Source of the DNA: Chitinophagaceae bacterium
GTDB taxonomy: Bacteria; Bacteroidota; Bacteroidia; Chitinophagales; Chitinophagaceae
Length of the DNA: 64,000 nucleotides
Assembly: GCA_027489035.1 (NCBI GenBank)
Contig: JAIYAN010000001.1
Coordinates: 1 to 64,000, forward strand
Reading direction: 5' to 3'
Shown here: one piece after another, positions 9,050 through 18,437 of the stretch
Position numbering within the stretch: position 1 is the first letter of the stretch
Layout: every line of letters starts with the position of its first letter
Program-made: the position numbers and the translations under genes
Notes under the pieces: generated by a model
Databases searched by the model: none
Told to the model about the DNA's origin: nothing
What the model saw: only the letters and a program-made list of their open reading frames with translations

Positions 9050-9997
9050 ATGAATAATATCAAATTAATTGAAGTCCCTTCAGAAATAGGTGCCGGTACA
9101 AGAGGTGCAAGTTTGGGAATAGATGCCATAAAGATTGCAGGTTTAGATTTTATGAGTAATTTCTTTGTTCACTTTCCATCTGAGAGAATTGAATCGGAAA
9201 ACAATTTGTTATTTGAGCCCATTCAATCGCCTTATGCCAAAAGAATTCATGGTGTATTAAACATGTACGAAAGAATCAGTAAATCGGTTTGCGATTGCAT
9301 GAAAAATAATTTTTTTCCAGTTGTGTTAAGCGGTGACCATAGTAATGCTGGTGGTACAATTGCCGGAATCAAAATGGCAAAACCCAAAAGTAAATTGGGC
9401 GTAATTTGGATTGATGCACATGCCGATTTACATACGCCATATACAACACCATCTGGCAATATGCATGGAATGCCCATCGCTACTGCAATTGGAGAAGATA
9501 ATATGGAATGCAAAGTGCATGAAGTAGATGAAAAAACAGTAAAAATTTGGAATCAACTCAAAACAATAGGCAAAATAAATCAGAAAGTTTTACCAGAAGA
9601 TGTGGTTTTTATTTCATTGAGAGACTTTGAAAAAGAAGAAAAACACCTCATTGAAAAACATGGCATCAAAGTAATTCCAACAAGTGAAGTAAGAAGAAAT
9701 GGTGCAGAAAATGTAAGCAGAAAAGTACTTCGTTATTTAAGCGATTGCACAGATATTTATGTAAGTTTTGACGTAGACAGTTTAGATTCGAGTATTTCCA
9801 GAGGAACAGGAACTCCAGTTGGAAATGGCCTTCGTGAAAGAGAAGCCGAAGATTTGATCAGTAAGTTTATGCAAAACAGAAAAGTATGTTGTTTTGAAAT
9901 TACTGAAGTAAACCCAACGCTAGATAAAGAAAATCTAATGGCAGAAATTGCATTTAATATTTTACAAAGAAGTGTAAATATCTTAATGATGAACTAA
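9050..9997 (+). CDS. arginase / ureohydrolase family protein
   Basis: A 315-residue ureohydrolase, probably an arginase (arginine to ornithine plus urea). The metal-binding motifs are all present: SGDHS near residue 96, IDAHADLHTP near 122-131, and FDVDSLD near 242-248 for the binuclear Mn2+ centre. SGNMHGMPIA follows the second motif as in arginases, and EITEVNPTLD near the C-terminus matches the family's conserved Glu segment. Agmatinase or formiminoglutamase activity cannot be excluded. It lies 28 bp after the CrtA-like gene. Its TAA stop overlaps the TAG stop of the convergent membrane protein gene (CTAA at 9994-9997). Confidence 0.88.
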   Translation: MNNIKLIEVPSEIGAGTRGASLGIDAIKIAGLDFMSNFFVHFPSERIESENNLLFEPIQSPYAKRIHGVLNMYERISKSVCDCMKNNFFPVVLSGDHSNAGGTIAGIKMAKPKSKLGVIWIDAHADLHTPYTTPSGNMHGMPIATAIGEDNMECKVHEVDEKTVKIWNQLKTIGKINQKVLPEDVVFISLRDFEKEEKHLIEKHGIKVIPTSEVRRNGAENVSRKVLRYLSDCTDIYVSFDVDSLDSSISRGTGTPVGNGLREREAEDLISKFMQNRKVCCFEITEVNPTLDKENLMAEIAFNILQRSVNILMMN

Positions 9998-10749
9998 AAT
10001 ATTTTAAGGTTAATAAAAGCCATAAATAAAAAAATCACCATCATTATAAAATAAAGCAATGTAAAATTTATTACTTGCTTTTTATTTTGAAAGAAATAAT
10101 AACTTAATAACGGAATGATTTGAAGTCCGTGAATCCCTAAAAAGAACGGTATTTTTAAATTGCCATGCTTTTTATTTAAAATATTACTTCCCAAGTTACT
10201 TTCATTATTACCATAAACCAACATCATATAAACACCTATAAACAAGCCAATTAAGAATATAATCATCCCCATTCGAATGCCCCAAGTAAAATGTTGACTT
10301 TTTGAATTTTTCTTTTGAAAATAAAATAAATAGGTGGTTATAACCATTAATAAAATAAAAACAATTTGGCTTACCATTTGAAAACCAAAAACAAGTTTAT
10401 CAAATGGTGAATTTATATTGTAAAAAGAAGAAACACCTCGAATAGATTGTAATAAAACAATTGAAGTTTGAATAAATGTAGTAATTAAAAAACCCCAAAT
10501 TAAAACAGTTCTATTAAATACATTATTTAAATAATATAAGTACCAGCCCATGCTCAAAATAAAAATCCCAATTGAAAAATAATACTTCATTGGATTTAAC
10601 CAAGCATTTTTACCCAATACTTGAGTGTCATCAAACAAGGATAATCCCAAACAAAAAAACAAAAGGAGAAAATTTATTATTCCATACCAAAAAAATATAG
10701 AATTACGTTTCATCTGTTCATTCACTACACTAGCCATAATAAAAATCAT
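9994..10749 (-). CDS. multi-pass membrane protein of unknown function
   Basis: I do not recognise this 251-residue protein. It is very hydrophobic, with about seven predicted membrane helices (near residues 20-38, 55-70, 80-98, 125-145, 155-178, 203-218 and 228-248). Short basic or polar loops separate them, and a few loop segments are Asn/Lys-rich. No catalytic motif is evident. The frame starts at an ATG at 10749; Met5 and Met13 are alternatives. A TACATTTG -7 element lies about 50 bp upstream. The gene is convergent with the arginase-like gene, overlapping its stop. Confidence 0.7.
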   Translation of the reverse strand: MIFIMASVVNEQMKRNSIFFWYGIINFLLLFFCLGLSLFDDTQVLGKNAWLNPMKYYFSIGIFILSMGWYLYYLNNVFNRTVLIWGFLITTFIQTSIVLLQSIRGVSSFYNINSPFDKLVFGFQMVSQIVFILLMVITTYLFYFQKKNSKSQHFTWGIRMGMIIFLIGLFIGVYMMLVYGNNESNLGSNILNKKHGNLKIPFFLGIHGLQIIPLLSYYFFQNKKQVINFTLLYFIMMVIFLFMAFINLKIF

Positions 10750-10799
10750 TTATACGAAAATGATTTCTCAAAAAATATTGGATTAATAAAACAGGAAAA

Positions 10800-10807
10800 C
10801 AAATGTA
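10800..10807 (-). promoter_or_regulatory. putative -7 element for the membrane protein gene
   Basis: The minus strand reads TACATTTG, an exact TAnnTTTG match about 50 bases upstream of the ATG at 10749. No clear -33 box was found, so this is a motif-only call. Confidence 0.45.
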
Positions 10808-10854
10808 TGAAAAAAAGTATAAAAAAAATATATAGTTATAAAAAATATTTTTAT

Positions 10855-11589
10855 TTATTCTCCCATTCCATCATCTCCAACACTTTTTTTGCTGTTTTTC
10901 AAAAGCTCATTAAGAGAGGTAATTTCATCTGAGGTAAAGTAACGCCATTTGCCCGGAGCAATGTTTGACAATGTAAAATTCATGATACGAACCCTTGTTA
11001 AAGCAGTTACTTTATAATCAAGGGTTTCACACATCCTTCGTATTTGGCGATTTAAACCTTGAGTGAGAATAATTCTAAATTTCTTATCGCCTTCTTGTTT
11101 TACGAAGCATTTATTCGTCTTGGTTCCCAATATAAAAATGCCGTTTCGCATTTGATTGATAAAATCAGTTGTGATGGGTTTATCTACAACAACCACATAT
11201 TCTTTTTCATGCCCATTACCTACGCGTAAAATTTTGTTTACCATATCCCCATCATTGGTTAAAAAAATCAATCCGTCCGATAGTTTATCAAGTCGACCAA
11301 TTGGAAAAATTCTGGATTTGTGATTTATAAAATCAATGATATTCGTTTTGTCTTTTTGATCTGTGGTACATGTTATTCCTTTGGGTTTATTAAAAGCGAT
11401 ATAAATTGATGATTTCTTTTTCCTAACAGGCTCTCCATCAACCCTAACATCATCGCCTTCCGAAACGCGATTTCCTTTTATGGCATCTCTGCCATTTATA
11501 GTAACCCTGCAATCATCGATATATTTATCTGCTTCTCTCCTGCTGCAAAATCCCGAATCACTGATGTATTTATTTAAACTGATGTCCAC
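10855..11589 (-). CDS. rluF: 23S rRNA pseudouridine synthase, RluF/RluB type
   Basis: A 244-residue pseudouridine synthase of the RsuA/RluB/E/F family, probably RluF-like (E. coli RluF makes Psi2604 in 23S rRNA). An N-terminal S4 RNA-binding domain (residues about 3-60, SGFCSRREADKYI) precedes the catalytic domain. The catalytic Asp is in FPIGRLDKLSDGLIFLT near residue 100. NRQIRRMCETL near residue 185 and RVRIMNF complete the family pattern. The start is a GTG at 11589, because an in-frame TAA abuts it on the 5' side. The preceding secreted-protein gene ends only 30 bp upstream, so the two may be co-transcribed. Confidence 0.9.
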   Translation of the reverse strand: MDISLNKYISDSGFCSRREADKYIDDCRVTINGRDAIKGNRVSEGDDVRVDGEPVRKKKSSIYIAFNKPKGITCTTDQKDKTNIIDFINHKSRIFPIGRLDKLSDGLIFLTNDGDMVNKILRVGNGHEKEYVVVVDKPITTDFINQMRNGIFILGTKTNKCFVKQEGDKKFRIILTQGLNRQIRRMCETLDYKVTALTRVRIMNFTLSNIAPGKWRYFTSDEITSLNELLKNSKKSVGDDGMGE

Positions 11590-11619
11590 TTATATATTTT
11601 TAAATTTTCTTTACAACTT

Positions 11620-14451
11620 CTAATAAGGCCTTGAATAATACAAAAACAAAATTGTGTTGTTTTCAATAATCTGCATGTCAAATACATCTTCCACCCCATC
11701 TGCATTACAATCGTTTAATAAATAGCCGAAATCAAAAAGCATTACCGCATTTTCTAGAATTTGTATATCAAAAATATCAATTGTTCCATCTTGATTTACA
11801 TCACCGCTGTACATGGCGTAATTACCATCTGGCATAAGTTTCTGCGGGCTATTTAATCCGTTGGTAAAGGTATTTGAGAGCATAGTAAAATCATACATGT
11901 TAGAAGTAGGAAATGAAACAGGCAGTGCACTCCATATTTCAATACTGTTTCTATGTTTTAAAGCTATATAATAATCACCTGCAAAATCAGATGGCAATAC
12001 AAAATGAGCCAATCCATTTGTTTTTAAAATAGTTTTTGTGCAAAAATCAGGAATTGCACTATTTAAATGATTTGCGCTCCATAAACAAATTTCGATACTG
12101 TCGCAATCATTCGCACTATCACTTAATTCAACATTAAATAAATAAGGCTGCATAAAATTTTGGCCTAGGTATAATCCTTCAATAAAAACTTTTATGTCCA
12201 ATTCATTAGCACAATCGTTTATTTGCAAGGACAAAATAGAAACTGAGTCGCAACCCAAAGTGTTATTAGTTGTATAAGAATACGTACCGCTCGTATTATA
12301 CGTAATGCCGTTCCAAAAATAATTCCCGCAGCTTGTAATGTTAATATTTGAGGTAGATGAATTATTAATGGTTAAATTCAAAAAAGCTGTTGAATCGCAG
12401 CCTTTAGCATTGGTTGTGTGAAAAGTATAAGTACCAGAATTTGAATACGTAACACCATTCCAATTGTATCCATAACATTGGGCAATATCTGTTGTTGATG
12501 ATGTAGGTGTATTTATGGTTAAATGTAATTGAATAGTGGAATCACAACCCTTTGCATTTGTTCCATTCCAAGTATAAATTCCGCTTGATGTATAGGTTTG
12601 ACCTTGCCATACATAATTCAAACAAGAAGAAACTGTTTGTGTTATTGTACGCGTTGGGTTAATAATTAAATTAAAAGATGCGCTATCATTTTCACAAGCA
12701 AAATTAGACAAGCCATTTGTTACTAAATAAATATTTACATTACCCAAAATGGAATCTGTTGCTGATGGTTGATATGACAATGCTGTACCAAAAATATTGC
12801 CATTCAAAAATGTACCTGTTCCTGAAGTTTTCCAAATGGCGGAGGTTGCAGATCCTCCAATTGAAGGATTACCAGCACTTAATGTGTAGGTTTTATTAGA
12901 ACATACAGATGTATTATTCCCAGCAAAAACAGTAACTGGATTGTTACAATACGGATAAACAGTTATTGCAATATCATCCAACCCAAAAGCATTTCCATAA
13001 AAACTAATTCCTTCAAAACCAAGTTGAATGGTTTGTCCAGCATACATAGATAAATCCACCGAATCCTTTATCCATGTTGGTTCTGTCAATAATTCATCCG
13101 AACGCTGAATGCCCAACAATCTATTCCAAGTCAATCCTTGATTTGTGGAAATAACTACATATAAACTATCGTTAGCCGTATAATTGGTATTATCATGGCT
13201 CATCCAAAAACGCATACTAATATTTCTGGATGTTACGGTTGTAGTTAATCCAGGCAAATTGAGGCATTTACTGTAAAGTCTACTTACAGTTCCTACCGAA
13301 CTGTTTCCACTATAAGCATCAAATAAAAAATAATTGTTTCCAGAAGCACGAGGTGTGAGTGGTACTGTTTGATTCTCATTGCTGTAATTTCCATTTTGAT
13401 TGGTCCATAGTTGTCTGTTTCCTTGAACTATTTCTGAAAATGCGAAGGCCACTGGAACAGATTCTACATCTTCAACAATTGGAAATGAGCCAATTGATGC
13501 AGATGTTATCGTATTTGAAAAAATGGTATCGTTACTATTAATGATATCGCCTGATTTAAAAACAATACTGGTATCAAAATTATTTCCAGGATTGGTTAGA
13601 TTAACATTGAAAAAAGTAATTAAACTTGAATCGCCAGGAAGTAAAATATTGGGATTGTTCAAAGTAAAAACATTTCTATTTGCGCCTCCTGTTTTTAAAG
13701 TTATGCTTGCTTGATTTTGGAAAATGGTATCCGTTCCCAAATTAGCCACTCGAACTTGAATATTCTTCAAATTAGAATAACATGAAACAGTTGGATGAAT
13801 AATTTCTATTACCGCAATGTCAAAATTAGACTTGTGATTTAATGAAATTGCTGGACGAAATGCAGTCACAGCAAGACTTGTAGTTGAAGTAGGCGCATTC
13901 GTACCATTATTTCTTCTTGAAGTTAAAGCCGATAAACTATTTGAGTTTCCATTAGCTGTTGTAGCAATAAAACCATTTGTAAACCCAATATTAGCTGTAT
14001 GCAAAACCCCATCTAATCTTTCAATGAGTATTTGCAAATTGGACCCTGCTGTTCTAACAAAAGGAGTTGATAACTTGATATCGTTCCATCCAACTATATT
14101 GGCATTAAATGAACCATTAAAAACCAAGGTGTAACCAGTTGTAGAATAAGTTCCATTAGAAAACGTTGAAACTGTAGATGAAATATTTTTCATCCAGATT
14201 TTGAAATTATTAATGGTTGAAGGTGTTCCAATTTGAGAAAAATTGAATGAAACAACATTTATAGCAGTAGAACTTGACGAAAAATTATCGTTGCCAATTT
14301 CGGCATTTAAATAAATAAACTCTGAAACGTGGTAATAATTTTGTCCAATTAATGTAGAAGTACTTGTATTGGAATTGTTATTAATAGTAACCAATTGAGC
14401 AAATGAAAAACTGTGTAGCAAACACAAAAAGAAAGTAGGAATTATTTTCAT
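11620..14451 (-). CDS. secreted multidomain protein with MAM-like domain, three short repeats and a dockerin-like C-terminus
   Basis: A 943-residue exported protein with a clear signal peptide (hydrophobic core, cleavage near FSFAQ, residue about 19). Residues about 320-500 resemble a MAM/choice-of-anchor-J domain: VEDVESVPVAF, then MRFWMSHDNT, then LDDIAITVYPYC. Residues about 603-740 hold three tandem repeats of about 44 residues, each with a WNG-x-T/S-Y core and a final NxxGCDS. The C-terminus (about 880-943) carries two EF-hand-like, dockerin-type Ca2+ motifs, DVNQDGTIDIFD and DCNADGVEDVFD. There is no recognisable T9SS sorting domain. A TACATTTG -7 motif lies at 14472-14479. Ligands are unknown. 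Confidence 0.82.
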   Translation of the reverse strand: MKIIPTFFLCLLHSFSFAQLVTINNNSNTSTSTLIGQNYYHVSEFIYLNAEIGNDNFSSSSTAINVVSFNFSQIGTPSTINNFKIWMKNISSTVSTFSNGTYSTTGYTLVFNGSFNANIVGWNDIKLSTPFVRTAGSNLQILIERLDGVLHTANIGFTNGFIATTANGNSNSLSALTSRRNNGTNAPTSTTSLAVTAFRPAISLNHKSNFDIAVIEIIHPTVSCYSNLKNIQVRVANLGTDTIFQNQASITLKTGGANRNVFTLNNPNILLPGDSSLITFFNVNLTNPGNNFDTSIVFKSGDIINSNDTIFSNTITSASIGSFPIVEDVESVPVAFAFSEIVQGNRQLWTNQNGNYSNENQTVPLTPRASGNNYFLFDAYSGNSSVGTVSRLYSKCLNLPGLTTTVTSRNISMRFWMSHDNTNYTANDSLYVVISTNQGLTWNRLLGIQRSDELLTEPTWIKDSVDLSMYAGQTIQLGFEGISFYGNAFGLDDIAITVYPYCNNPVTVFAGNNTSVCSNKTYTLSAGNPSIGGSATSAIWKTSGTGTFLNGNIFGTALSYQPSATDSILGNVNIYLVTNGLSNFACENDSASFNLIINPTRTITQTVSSCLNYVWQGQTYTSSGIYTWNGTNAKGCDSTIQLHLTINTPTSSTTDIAQCYGYNWNGVTYSNSGTYTFHTTNAKGCDSTAFLNLTINNSSTSNINITSCGNYFWNGITYNTSGTYSYTTNNTLGCDSVSILSLQINDCANELDIKVFIEGLYLGQNFMQPYLFNVELSDSANDCDSIEICLWSANHLNSAIPDFCTKTILKTNGLAHFVLPSDFAGDYYIALKHRNSIEIWSALPVSFPTSNMYDFTMLSNTFTNGLNSPQKLMPDGNYAMYSGDVNQDGTIDIFDIQILENAVMLFDFGYLLNDCNADGVEDVFDMQIIENNTILFLYYSRPY
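12210..12645 (-). repeat. three intragenic repeats of about 132 bp
   Basis: Within the secreted protein gene, three consecutive units encode about 44 residues each. They share a Cys-x-x-Tyr-x-Trp-x-Gly start, a Ser-Gly-x-Tyr-(T/S)-(W/F/Y) centre and a Gly-Cys-Asp-Ser end followed by a hydrophobic strand. DNA similarity is lower than protein similarity, so the duplication is not recent. Confidence 0.7.
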
Positions 14452-14471
14452 ATTGCAACAAGATGATTAAC

Positions 14472-14479
14472 CAAATGTA
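14472..14479 (-). promoter_or_regulatory. putative -7 element for the dockerin-ended secreted protein
   Basis: The minus strand reads TACATTTG, an exact TAnnTTTG match 20 bases upstream of the ATG at 14451, a suitable distance for a short leader. No -33 TTTG box was identified. Confidence 0.55.
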
Positions 14480-14526
14480 ATAAAAAACCGTGTTTGAAGA
14501 TGTATTATTTTTATCTAGAAATAAGA

Positions 14527-15765
14527 TTAATAAAGCATTCTCACTTTTATGGTATTATTTACTTGCTTGAGTAATGCCAATGCATTTTTACTCAGATGTT
14601 TATCTAAATCCAATACGGCATAACCTATTTCATCATTGGTTTTTAAATATTGGCTTAAAATATTGATGTTGTTTTTGCTTAAAGTTGCATTTATTTGACT
14701 CAATACACCAGGCACATTATTATGAATATGCAAAATGCGGTGAGTACCTTCTTGCGGAGGAAGTGCCAATGGTGGAACCGTGTGTGATCCGGTGCTTATA
14801 CCTTTTTCTAAGTAGTTGAATAGCTTTGAACTAACATCAACACCAATATTTCCTTGTGCTTCAAGTGTGCTACCACCAATATGAGGAGTTAAAATTACAT
14901 TAGGCAATCCTTGTAATGGCGTTTTAAATGCATCTCCATTTTTTTCAGGCTCTATTGGGAACACATCAATTGCTGCGCCGCCAAGTTGTCCAGATTCCAA
15001 AGCTGCTTTAAGTGCATTTATATCAATCACTTCTCCTCTTGAATAATTGATTAATACAGCTCCTTTTTTACAAAATTTTAGATTTGTTTTGTTGATTATA
15101 TTTTTAGTTGTTATTAATTCTGGCACATGAATAGTAATCACATCACTATGCATCATTAAATCTTTCAACGTTTTGCTATCCGTTGCATTACCCAATGGCA
15201 ATTTGGTTTCAACATCGAAAAATAAAACTTTCATTCCTAGCGCTTCAGAAAGCACACTAACTTGACTGCCGATATTTCCGTAACCTATAATCCCAATTGT
15301 TTTCCCCCTGAGTTCGTGAGAGCCAGTAGCATCTTTTAGCCAAATGCCTTCATGTGCTGCTTTATTTTTATCTACTATTTTTCGAACCAACATTATCGAA
15401 GCTCCAATTACCAATTCTGCCACACTTCTTGTATTGCTATATGGCGCATTAAAAACAGCAATTCCCATTTGTGTAGCAGCCGTAATATCAACTTGATTTA
15501 CGCCAATACAAAAACAACCGATTGCTTGTAATTTAGTTGCAGCATTCAACACATTTTTAGTTATCATGGTTTTGCTTCTGATACCTAAAATATGTACTTG
15601 TTTGATTTCTTTGATCAACTCAGCTTCACTTAACGCACCAGATATTTTTTTTATATTAAAATATCCAGCGGAATTAAATTTTTCAACAGCCGTTACATTG
15701 ATGTTTTCGAGAAATAAAATGTTTATTTTTTCTTTGGGATAACTGGTTTTATTTTTCACAGCCAT
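14527..15765 (-). CDS. serA: D-3-phosphoglycerate dehydrogenase with ACT domain
   Basis: SerA oxidises 3-phosphoglycerate with NAD+ in the first step of serine synthesis. The 412-residue enzyme has the compact E. coli-type layout. The nucleotide-binding fold carries GIIGYGNIGSQ near residue 160. The catalytic triad appears as Arg in NYSRGEVID (near 243), Glu in PIEPEK (near 272) and His in LTPHIGGST (near 293). A C-terminal ACT domain (from about 340, HIHNNVPGVLSQIN) is the serine feedback site. The start was set at 15765. The longer frame opens with a TTG at 15789 that lies inside the TATCTTTG promoter element, so it cannot be in the mRNA. Confidence 0.93.
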   Translation of the reverse strand: MAVKNKTSYPKEKINILFLENINVTAVEKFNSAGYFNIKKISGALSEAELIKEIKQVHILGIRSKTMITKNVLNAATKLQAIGCFCIGVNQVDITAATQMGIAVFNAPYSNTRSVAELVIGASIMLVRKIVDKNKAAHEGIWLKDATGSHELRGKTIGIIGYGNIGSQVSVLSEALGMKVLFFDVETKLPLGNATDSKTLKDLMMHSDVITIHVPELITTKNIINKTNLKFCKKGAVLINYSRGEVIDINALKAALESGQLGGAAIDVFPIEPEKNGDAFKTPLQGLPNVILTPHIGGSTLEAQGNIGVDVSSKLFNYLEKGISTGSHTVPPLALPPQEGTHRILHIHNNVPGVLSQINATLSKNNINILSQYLKTNDEIGYAVLDLDKHLSKNALALLKQVNNTIKVRMLY

Positions 15766-15786
15766 AATTTTACTTCTTATTTTGTG

Positions 15787-15794
15787 CAAAGATA
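15787..15794 (-). promoter_or_regulatory. -7 promoter element of serA
   Basis: The minus strand reads TATCTTTG, an exact TAnnTTTG match, 21 bases before the ATG at 15765. It decides the serA start, because the upstream TTG codon overlaps the element. Confidence 0.7.
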
Positions 15795-15815
15795 TTCTAT
15801 TGAATACTATTTTTT

Positions 15816-16994
15816 ATGTTTAATCACATTTTGATGCGTTTTAAAAATAAATTTCTTACAATGATTGCTGCAATTTTCATATTGTCATGCAATGATGAAA
15901 AAAAAGAAGAACAGCCTACAGCCATTAGTTATGCTTTACCGGCAGCTGTTGAAATAAACCCTGAATTAAAATCAAAACTGAATTCTGTTTGTACGGAATG
16001 GTACAACCAGATTTTAAAAAAATCAGGATTCTGCGGTGGCATTTTAGTATCTCAACATGGCAATACGATATTTGAAAAATATGAAGGGCGAGTAAATTTG
16101 AATAATGCAGAACTCATCAACAACCAAACGCCGCTTCACATAGCTTCAGTAAGTAAAACGTTTACCGCAATGGCGGTTTTAAAATTATGCCAAGACAAAT
16201 TATTGAATTTAGATGATCCATTTTCTAAATATTTCAATGAATTTGATTATCCTGGCGTAACCATCAAAACGCTTTTGAATCACCGAAGTGGTTTACCTAA
16301 TTATGTATATTTTATGGAAGAATTGGGTTGGGACAAAAAAAAATACGTTTCAAATCAGGATGTTTTAAATACTTTGATTCAACAAAAAAACAAACTCACA
16401 AAAACAGAATTACCCAATCGTAGATTTTGTTATTGCAACACCAATTATGTTTTGTTGGCATTATTAATTGAAAAAATCACCCAAACACCATTTTCTGAAC
16501 ATCTCAAGAAAACCATTTTCGATCCTTTACAAATGAACCATAGTTTTGTTTATTCAGATAAAGATTCTTCTAAAGCCAATCCAAGTTTTGACCCACAAGG
16601 AAGACAAGCAGCATTCATTAATATGGATAAGGTTGTTGGCGATAAAAACGTTTTTTCAACACCAGAAGACTTATTAAAATGGGACAGGCTATTAACAACC
16701 AAACAATATTTAAATGATTCTATGCTAAAACAGGCATATACACCTTACAGCAATGAACATACAGGGATTAGAAATTATGGATTGGGTTGGCGCATGTATA
16801 ATTATCCAGATGGGTATAAAATCATTTACCACAATGGATGGTGGCATGGCAGTAACGCTGTATTTATTAGATTAATTAAAGAAGATGCAACGATAATAGT
16901 AATTGGCAATAAGTACAATAGTAACATCTACAAAGCAAGAGATTTAATTTCTCTGTTTATACAACATGATGTAAACGTAAATGAAAATGATTAA
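15816..16994 (+). CDS. serine hydrolase lipoprotein (class C beta-lactamase / DD-peptidase fold)
   Basis: A 392-residue member of the serine beta-lactamase-like family. The N-terminus is a lipoprotein signal with lipobox ILSC (Cys near residue 25) followed by an acidic/basic DEKKEE stretch. The three active-site elements are visible: S-V-S-K near residue 112 (nucleophile and general base), Y-C-N near 206, and H-N-G near 339. Members include esterases, D-aminopeptidases and penicillin-binding enzymes, so the substrate cannot be named. It is divergent from serA. Met7 (15834) is an equally good start. The stop lies 3 bp from the convergent SpmA-SpmB gene. Confidence 0.88.
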   Translation: MFNHILMRFKNKFLTMIAAIFILSCNDEKKEEQPTAISYALPAAVEINPELKSKLNSVCTEWYNQILKKSGFCGGILVSQHGNTIFEKYEGRVNLNNAELINNQTPLHIASVSKTFTAMAVLKLCQDKLLNLDDPFSKYFNEFDYPGVTIKTLLNHRSGLPNYVYFMEELGWDKKKYVSNQDVLNTLIQQKNKLTKTELPNRRFCYCNTNYVLLALLIEKITQTPFSEHLKKTIFDPLQMNHSFVYSDKDSSKANPSFDPQGRQAAFINMDKVVGDKNVFSTPEDLLKWDRLLTTKQYLNDSMLKQAYTPYSNEHTGIRNYGLGWRMYNYPDGYKIIYHNGWWHGSNAVFIRLIKEDATIIVIGNKYNSNIYKARDLISLFIQHDVNVNEND

Positions 16995-16997
16995 TGC

Positions 16998-18371
16998 TTA
17001 TCCAAAAAACAGATAAGCCATTCCAACAGCTGTTGAAACCCCGATTAAATCGGCCAACAACATTGACCAAATGGTATAACGAGTATCCTTAATGGCAACG
17101 CATCCAAAATAAACTGCAATTACATAAAAAGTAGTATCCGAAGATCCTTGTAAAATGCAAGATAATCTTCCAGCAAATGAATCGGGGCCAAATGTTTTCA
17201 TGGTATCTACCATCATACCACGCGCACCACCACCACTGAATGGCTTAATCAAAGCCGTAGGCATGGCATCAACAAATTTTGTATCAGAGCCACACATGAC
17301 CAATAATGATTTTATGCTGCCTATTAATGCATCAAATGCACCACTAGAACGCAACATGGAAATCGCTACCAACATACCAACCATATATGGAATGATACGG
17401 ACAGCGGTATCAAAACCTCCTTTGGCGCCTTCAATAAATCCATCAAAAATTTCAATCTTTTTATAAATGCCTCCAAGAACAATAGAAAAGAAAATCATTA
17501 ATATCAATCCACTTGTAAGTGCTCCTGAAAATACCTGAACGGCTTCTGTGTCTAATGTTCGTATATATAATACCAATGCTGCAATCAGTGCTGAAATGCC
17601 TAAAATCCAAGCTAAAATCACAGGTTGAAAAACATTAATCTTTTGTTTAAAACTTACGATCATCATTGACGCAATGGTAGCTACAAATGTGGCAATCATA
17701 CAAGGAATGAAAATATCCATTGGGTTTGCTGCTTTTGCTGCCGAGCGAATGGCAATAATACTAACGGGCACCAACGTCATACCAGAAGCATGCAAACAAA
17801 GAAACATGATTTGAGGGTTTGAAGCCACCGTTTTGTTGGGGTTTAATTCTTGCAAACTTTCCATTGCCCTCAATCCAAAAGGCGTAGCTGCATTATCCAA
17901 TCCAAGTAAATTGGCAGAAAAATTCATCATCATATGCCCCATTGCTGGATGCCCCTTTGGAATATCAGGAAATATGCGCGTAAAAAATGGCCCAATAATT
18001 CTTGAAAGAAAACGAATCCCTCCGGCTTTTTCTGCAATCGATAAAAATCCCATGAATAAAGTGAGGAACCCAATCAACTTCAAACAAAGTGTAACAGCCG
18101 TTTGACAGGTTTCTAGAACACCATCTGCAGTTTGTATCTTATAAATCAATTGCTTATCCTCGCCAACTCGAATCATCTGAACTCCTTTATCTAATGGCAT
18201 TTCATCTATGCTAGACAAAAAAGGAACTGTTTTAATTTTTATTGTATCACCAGATTTACCGGTAACCATTGAAGTAAAAACAGCTTTGTCGTTAACAGAA
18301 AAAAAAGTTTTTACAGAAGCTGTAATAATAGCTATGATAATAAAAGCCGACCAAATTCTACTCAGTGCCAT
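16998..18371 (-). CDS. SpmA-SpmB-like fused nucleoside-recognition (gate) domain membrane protein
   Basis: A 457-residue membrane protein combining two units that are separate spore-maturation proteins (SpmA and SpmB) in Firmicutes. The first half (about 1-235) includes GHPAMGHMMMNFSANLLGLDNAATPFGLRAM, the typical SpmA gate motif. The second half (about 265-457) carries the SpmB-like EGAKGGFDTAVRIIPYMVGML and SGGGARGMM...QGSSDTTFYV segments. The organism gives no other sign of sporulation. The Gate domain is shared with nucleoside transporters, so small-solute transport is plausible but unproven. A soluble loop between the first two helices (about 27-85) is likely extracytoplasmic. Confidence 0.88.
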   Translation of the reverse strand: MALSRIWSAFIIIAIITASVKTFFSVNDKAVFTSMVTGKSGDTIKIKTVPFLSSIDEMPLDKGVQMIRVGEDKQLIYKIQTADGVLETCQTAVTLCLKLIGFLTLFMGFLSIAEKAGGIRFLSRIIGPFFTRIFPDIPKGHPAMGHMMMNFSANLLGLDNAATPFGLRAMESLQELNPNKTVASNPQIMFLCLHASGMTLVPVSIIAIRSAAKAANPMDIFIPCMIATFVATIASMMIVSFKQKINVFQPVILAWILGISALIAALVLYIRTLDTEAVQVFSGALTSGLILMIFFSIVLGGIYKKIEIFDGFIEGAKGGFDTAVRIIPYMVGMLVAISMLRSSGAFDALIGSIKSLLVMCGSDTKFVDAMPTALIKPFSGGGARGMMVDTMKTFGPDSFAGRLSCILQGSSDTTFYVIAVYFGCVAIKDTRYTIWSMLLADLIGVSTAVGMAYLFFG

Positions 18372-18437
18372 TTCGATAATTTAAATTGAAAATAATAAAA
18401 ATAAACAAAAGGGAGAGGAAATATTTGGGAGGTTGAA

